In this document: positions 59,661 to 62,501 of the stretch, one piece after another
Numbering within the stretch: position 1 is the first letter of the stretch
Layout: every line of letters starts with the position of its first letter
Assembly (NCBI RefSeq): GCF_003788585.1
Contig: NZ_AYKG01000011.1
Coordinates: forward strand, 1 to 62,501
Reading direction: 5' to 3'
Source: Salinisphaera japonica YTM-1
Lineage (GTDB): Bacteria > Pseudomonadota > Gammaproteobacteria > Nevskiales > Salinisphaeraceae
DNA: 62,501 nt
Translations under genes and position numbers: made by a program
The notes under the pieces: model-generated
The model's database searches: none
What the model was told of the DNA's origin: nothing
Seen by the model: only the letters and a program-made list of their open reading frames with translations

Positions 59661-60976
59661 GTACCGGCCAGGTGATTCGCCACGGGCAGCCAGGCCCACA
59701 GGGCGACAAGCGCAGCCAGTAGAACCGGCGGGGTCAGGATCAGCCCGATCTTCATGTATTGGCCCCAGCCGATTGCATGGCCCTTGCCGGCCAGCACATG
59801 CAGCCAGAGCAGGGTGGCCAGGCTGCCGATGGGCGTGAATTTCGGGCCGAGATCGTTGCCGATGATGCTGGCATGGATCATCAACTCGCGCGTGAGCGCA
59901 TCCACAGGCGCCTGATCGATCGCCAGGCTGGCCACCAGCGTGGCCGGCATGTTGTTCATCATCGCCGCCGTTGCCGCCACCACGAAACCGGTGCCCACGG
60001 TGGCGATGAAATGGCCCTGACCGGCCAGCCAGGCCAGCACGCCGGCCGCATGTGCTGTCAGCCCAGCCTGGCCCAGGCCATAGACCACGACATACATGCC
60101 CAACGAAAACCACACGATGGGCCAGGGCGCGTTGGCTATCACCGGCTTGAGCGCGATACGCGGGCGCTGGCCGGGCTGACCCACGCGGGCCGCGATCAAC
60201 AGCAATAACCCGGCGGCGCTGCCGATCGTCGCCGAAAACGGCACATCGTAGGCGGCCAGACCGAACAGAGCGGCCAGCAGCACCACGAGCAACGGGCCGG
60301 CCAGATAGAAAACCTGTCGATCGACAATCGCCGTGGCCGGATCGGTCAATACGTCGGCGCTATAACGGCTTGGCAGATCGCGTGCGAAGAACACGAGCAG
60401 CACACCCAGCGTGGCCGCGATCGAGACCAGGGCCACCGGGGCCATGATCAAGGCATAGCGATCAAAGCCGATCCCGAAATAATTGGCCGTCACGATATTC
60501 ACGAGATTGGAGAGGGTCAGCGGCAGGCTGGCGGTATCCGCGATGAAGCCGGTGGCGATGATGAAAGCCAGTGCTGCGGGCCCGGCCAGGCCCAGCCGTG
60601 CCAGAATCGCTGCCACGATGGGCGTGAGCAGCAGGGCAGCGCCGTCGTTGGCAAATACCGCGGCGATCAGTGCGCCCAGCAGCACCACATAAATGAACAA
60701 GGCGCGCGTGCGGCCCGCAGCCCGTCGCGCGATATGCAGCGCGGCCCAGGCAAAACAGCCGGCGCCGTCGAGGATCAACGAGATCAGAATCAACGCGACA
60801 AACGTGAACGTGGCGTCCCAGACGATGCCCCAGACCGTGGCTACGTCGGCCAGATCGACCACGCCCGTGGCCCATGCCAGCCCGGCCCCGGCCATGGCCG
60901 ACCAGCCGATGCCCAGCCCACGGGGCTGGATGAGCACCAGGGCCAGCGTGGCCACGAAGATTGTCAGTGCCAGCAT
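59657..60976 (-). CDS. arsB: Arsenite efflux permease
   Basis: A 439-residue ArsB-type ion permease with about twelve helices. Conserved stretches: VFANDGAALLLTPIVAAIL, IADTASLPLTLSNLVNIVTANYF and NNMPATLVASLAID followed by GNDLGPKFTPIGSLATLLWLH, the classical ArsB/NhaD pattern. It exports arsenite or antimonite from the cytoplasm, driven by proton motive force here as no arsA is present. It begins six bases after arsC. Confidence 0.93.
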   Translation of the reverse strand: MLALTIFVATLALVLIQPRGLGIGWSAMAGAGLAWATGVVDLADVATVWGIVWDATFTFVALILISLILDGAGCFAWAALHIARRAAGRTRALFIYVVLLGALIAAVFANDGAALLLTPIVAAILARLGLAGPAALAFIIATGFIADTASLPLTLSNLVNIVTANYFGIGFDRYALIMAPVALVSIAATLGVLLVFFARDLPSRYSADVLTDPATAIVDRQVFYLAGPLLVVLLAALFGLAAYDVPFSATIGSAAGLLLLIAARVGQPGQRPRIALKPVIANAPWPIVWFSLGMYVVVYGLGQAGLTAHAAGVLAWLAGQGHFIATVGTGFVVAATAAMMNNMPATLVASLAIDQAPVDALTRELMIHASIIGNDLGPKFTPIGSLATLLWLHVLAGKGHAIGWGQYMKIGLILTPPVLLAALVALWAWLPVANHLAGT

Positions 60977-60982
60977 CGGTGA

Positions 60983-61393
60983 TCAGCCGCCGTGCCGGGC
61001 GTGCACGATCTCACCGTCTTCTTTTTCAAAGACCGCGACGGGATTGGCTAATAACGCCAGTACCCGCTCGGACGGCCGGCACAACGCCGCGCCCGTGTCC
61101 GTGATGACCACGGGCCGGTTGATCAGGATCGGATGAGCCTGCATCGCCGCGAGCAGGGCATCGTCGCTGATCGCGGCCCGTGTCAGGCCGAGTTCGGCGG
61201 CCTTGGCCTCTTTCGCACGCAGCAGTTCGCTCGGGGCAATGCCCAGGCGGGCAATCAGCGCACGCAGCTCGGCCAGCGATAGCGGGTGGTCCAGATACTC
61301 GATGATCTCAGGGTCTTCGCCCGAGGCTCGGATCATCGCCAATGCGTTACGTGACGTGCCACAGGCGGCTTTGTAATAGATCGTGACGGTCAT
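60983..61393 (-). CDS. arsC: Arsenate reductase, glutaredoxin-dependent type
   Basis: A 136-residue ArsC with catalytic Cys11 in KAACGTSRNAL and the anion-binding Arg set in INRPVVITDTGAALCRPSERV. It reduces arsenate to arsenite with glutathione/glutaredoxin. The start overlaps arsR by four bases. Confidence 0.95.
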   Translation of the reverse strand: MTVTIYYKAACGTSRNALAMIRASGEDPEIIEYLDHPLSLAELRALIARLGIAPSELLRAKEAKAAELGLTRAAISDDALLAAMQAHPILINRPVVITDTGAALCRPSERVLALLANPVAVFEKEDGEIVHARHGG

Positions 61394-61737
61394 GTTTTTG
61401 TCTCGGCGGGTGCTTCGACCAGTGCATCGACCAGCCCGGCACAGACCTCGGGCCGCCCGTTGCAACAGTCGCGGGCCAGATAGAACAGCGTCTCGCGCAC
61501 CGCGCCCAGCTCGGCGCGATAGATCATAGAGCGCGAGTGCCGCGTGGCCGTGGCCAACCCGGCCCGTGTAAGCACGGCCAGATGGGCCGACATCGTGTTG
61601 TGCGGCACGGCCAGCCGGCGCGCGATCTCGCCGGCGGCCAGGCCGTCGGGCTCGGCCGTTACCAGCAGGCGAAAGACCGCCAGCCGTGTTTCCTGGGCCA
61701 GGGCGGCAAAACGTGCGATCGCGATTGACTCGTCCAT
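61390..61737 (-). CDS. arsR: ArsR family arsenic-responsive repressor
   Basis: A 115-residue winged-helix repressor. RFAALAQETRLAVFRLLVTA and EIARRLAVPHNTMSAHLAVLTRAGL give the DNA-binding fold. The inducer cysteines are C-terminal: Cys91, Cys92 and Cys99 in DCCNGRPEVC, not in the alpha-3 helix as in the E. coli protein. This suggests the C-terminal metalloid site class (A. ferrooxidans type), although the spacing is not identical to that protein by memory. First gene of arsRCB. Confidence 0.92.
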   Translation of the reverse strand: MDESIAIARFAALAQETRLAVFRLLVTAEPDGLAAGEIARRLAVPHNTMSAHLAVLTRAGLATATRHSRSMIYRAELGAVRETLFYLARDCCNGRPEVCAGLVDALVEAPAETKT

Positions 61738-61921
61738 ATGTCCAAATATATCGACATTATGCGGCGAGCGCAATGCGTTGCGCGGTGGGTTCTTTGAAGC
61801 TGTCCGCGAATGAACGCCAATAAACGCGAATGAATACAGAGGGTCGGCTTGTGGGCGGCGTCCGGCTTTGGCGGTCACCGTAGCGTGATGCGGTTACGAC
61901 GTGCGGTGTGGCCGGCGTGCG

Positions 61922-62137
61922 TTATTTCCAAGACAGATCGGGCTGGCGACCGTTCGTCATGCAGTCCCGGAGATACAGATTGATCAGGCTCTGGTAAGGA
62001 ATTCCCGTTTCCTCGGCCATGGTCTTGAAGTAGGTGATGACGTCGTCTCGCATACGAATCGTGACCTGGCGCTTGAGCTTTGCCGCATACGGATTCTTGC
62101 GGGATGTCATCGTTGAAAAATCATATTCCTCTTTCAT
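61922..62137 (-). CDS. brnA: BrnA family antitoxin
   Basis: A 71-residue BrnA antitoxin. The ribbon-helix-helix part is AAKLKRQVTIRMRDDVITYF followed by KTMAEETGIPYQSLINLYL, the family's hallmark. In intact modules BrnA binds and neutralises the ribonuclease BrnT and represses the operon. Its ATG overlaps the brnT stop by four bases. The toxin gene upstream is truncated, leaving the antitoxin orphaned. Confidence 0.9.
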   Translation of the reverse strand: MKEEYDFSTMTSRKNPYAAKLKRQVTIRMRDDVITYFKTMAEETGIPYQSLINLYLRDCMTNGRQPDLSWK

Positions 62138-62332
62138 GGCATCGGACCTTCGTAATACTGACCTTCGCGGGCCTTGGCCTTGCGGGCTGATATGAGGCGG
62201 ATGAGCTGGCCGTGTGACCGTTCGCAGTGGCAGACGATGAGTATCCGCGAACGGTCGCTCAGGCCGAGCAGGATGAAGCGATCCTCCGGTTCGGACTGTT
62301 TGTCGTCGAAGAACTGGCTGGCGTATTCGTCT
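62134..62332 (-). pseudogene. brnT: brnT toxin gene, 5' part removed by repeat copy 4
   Basis: On the minus strand this reads as the C-terminal two thirds of BrnT: EYASQFFDDKQSEPEDRFIL, then LGLSDRSRILIVCHCER and IRLISARKAKAREGQYYEG. The usual N-terminus (FEWDxxKAxxNxxKHGVxF) with its active-site residues is missing: the frame meets the terminus of repeat copy 4 exactly at 62333. The rest may lie beyond the repeat, outside the window. Brn ribonuclease activity is therefore presumably lost. Confidence 0.82.
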
Positions 62333-62501
62333 TAGGGCCTGTTGCCGTTTCATACGAGTCCGCGCCAATCGCTGTTTTGCGGCAAGACGAGGCGTAGCTC
62401 ACGCCGCGCAGTCATTCTGCGCCAGTGGGCTAGAACGCTGTATTGCCGCAAAACAGCGCTTGTCCCGAAGGGTTGGGCCGCAAATCACGCCCTGCGGCGT
62501 T
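62333..62501 (+). repeat. Dispersed ~300-bp inverted-terminus repeat, copy 4 (cut by window end)
   Basis: Left 169 bases of the element: TAGGGCCTGTTGCCGTTTCA end with the same following sequence as copy 3 (GTCCGCGCCAA, GGCAAGACGAGGCGTAGC, TTCTGCGCCAGTGGGCTAGA). Orientation as copy 3, termini as copies 1 and 2. It is inserted in brnT. Confidence 0.85.

Overview
The window is a 62.5 kb piece of a GC-rich bacterial chromosome. Gene content fits a marine or halophilic gammaproteobacterium of the Salinisphaera/Alcanivorax kind. The pointers are a FadE-type acyl-CoA dehydrogenase, a Pseudomonas-type isocitrate lyase of 532 aa, a Cra-like fructose regulon with a fused IIA-HPr-EI protein, OmpW and FadL family porins, and an Ig-domain lipoprotein beside a PraB-like secreted protein. 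The genus is my inference. No rRNA, tRNA or CRISPR was found.

Layout. 1-3.9 kb: sulfite-oxidase-like Mo enzyme, divergent GbsR-type regulator, DUF445 membrane protein and an unknown protein. 3.9-13.1 kb: a lipid block with a long-chain acyl-CoA synthetase, a TetR regulator, and a tight operon fadE - serine hydrolase - alpha/beta hydrolase - long FabG closed by a clear terminator; two tandem AT-rich palindromes between the TetR gene and fadE are probable operators. 13.3-18.6 kb: a Fic protein whose catalytic His is Tyr, a hemD-DUF3429-hydrolase operon, and isocitrate lyase. 18.6-30.3 kb: MFS, DUF4186, PanE-like reductase, membrane PQQ dehydrogenase with a ~200-residue acidic tail, BCCT transporter, FNT channel, PoxB and DedA. 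31.2-40.2 kb: an envelope island with a 1325-aa Ig-fold lipoprotein, a PraB-like protein, a REP-associated transposase with REP-like hairpins, a ParE/RelE toxin-antitoxin pair, an OmpW porin and a second lipoprotein. 40.7-50.5 kb: an HhH-motif protein, an isoquinoline-oxidoreductase-type cytochrome c/FeS/Mo operon, a FadL-like porin, hydrolase-SDR and a sugar porter. 50.6-57.5 kb: cra-like regulator divergent from fruBKA. 57.5-62.5 kb: exported methyltransferase-like protein, chloroperoxidase-like hydrolase, small lipoprotein, arsR-arsC-arsB, and brnA with a brnT cut by a repeat.

The most notable non-genic structure is a dispersed ~300-bp element with ~26-bp terminal inverted repeats and TA at most ends (27301-27601, 40206-40518, 45543-45841, 62333 to the window end, possibly a decayed one at 1-69). 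It carries no convincing gene and looks like a MITE. One copy abuts the cytochrome/Mo operon and another truncates brnT.

Functionally the window combines fatty-acid/ester catabolism (fadD-like, fadE, hydrolases, FadL-like and OmpW porins, glyoxylate entry), periplasmic oxidation feeding the respiratory chain (PQQ dehydrogenase, Mo/FeS/cytochrome c, PoxB), fructose uptake through the PTS, and arsenic resistance. Protein family names come from motifs read by eye; no database search was run.
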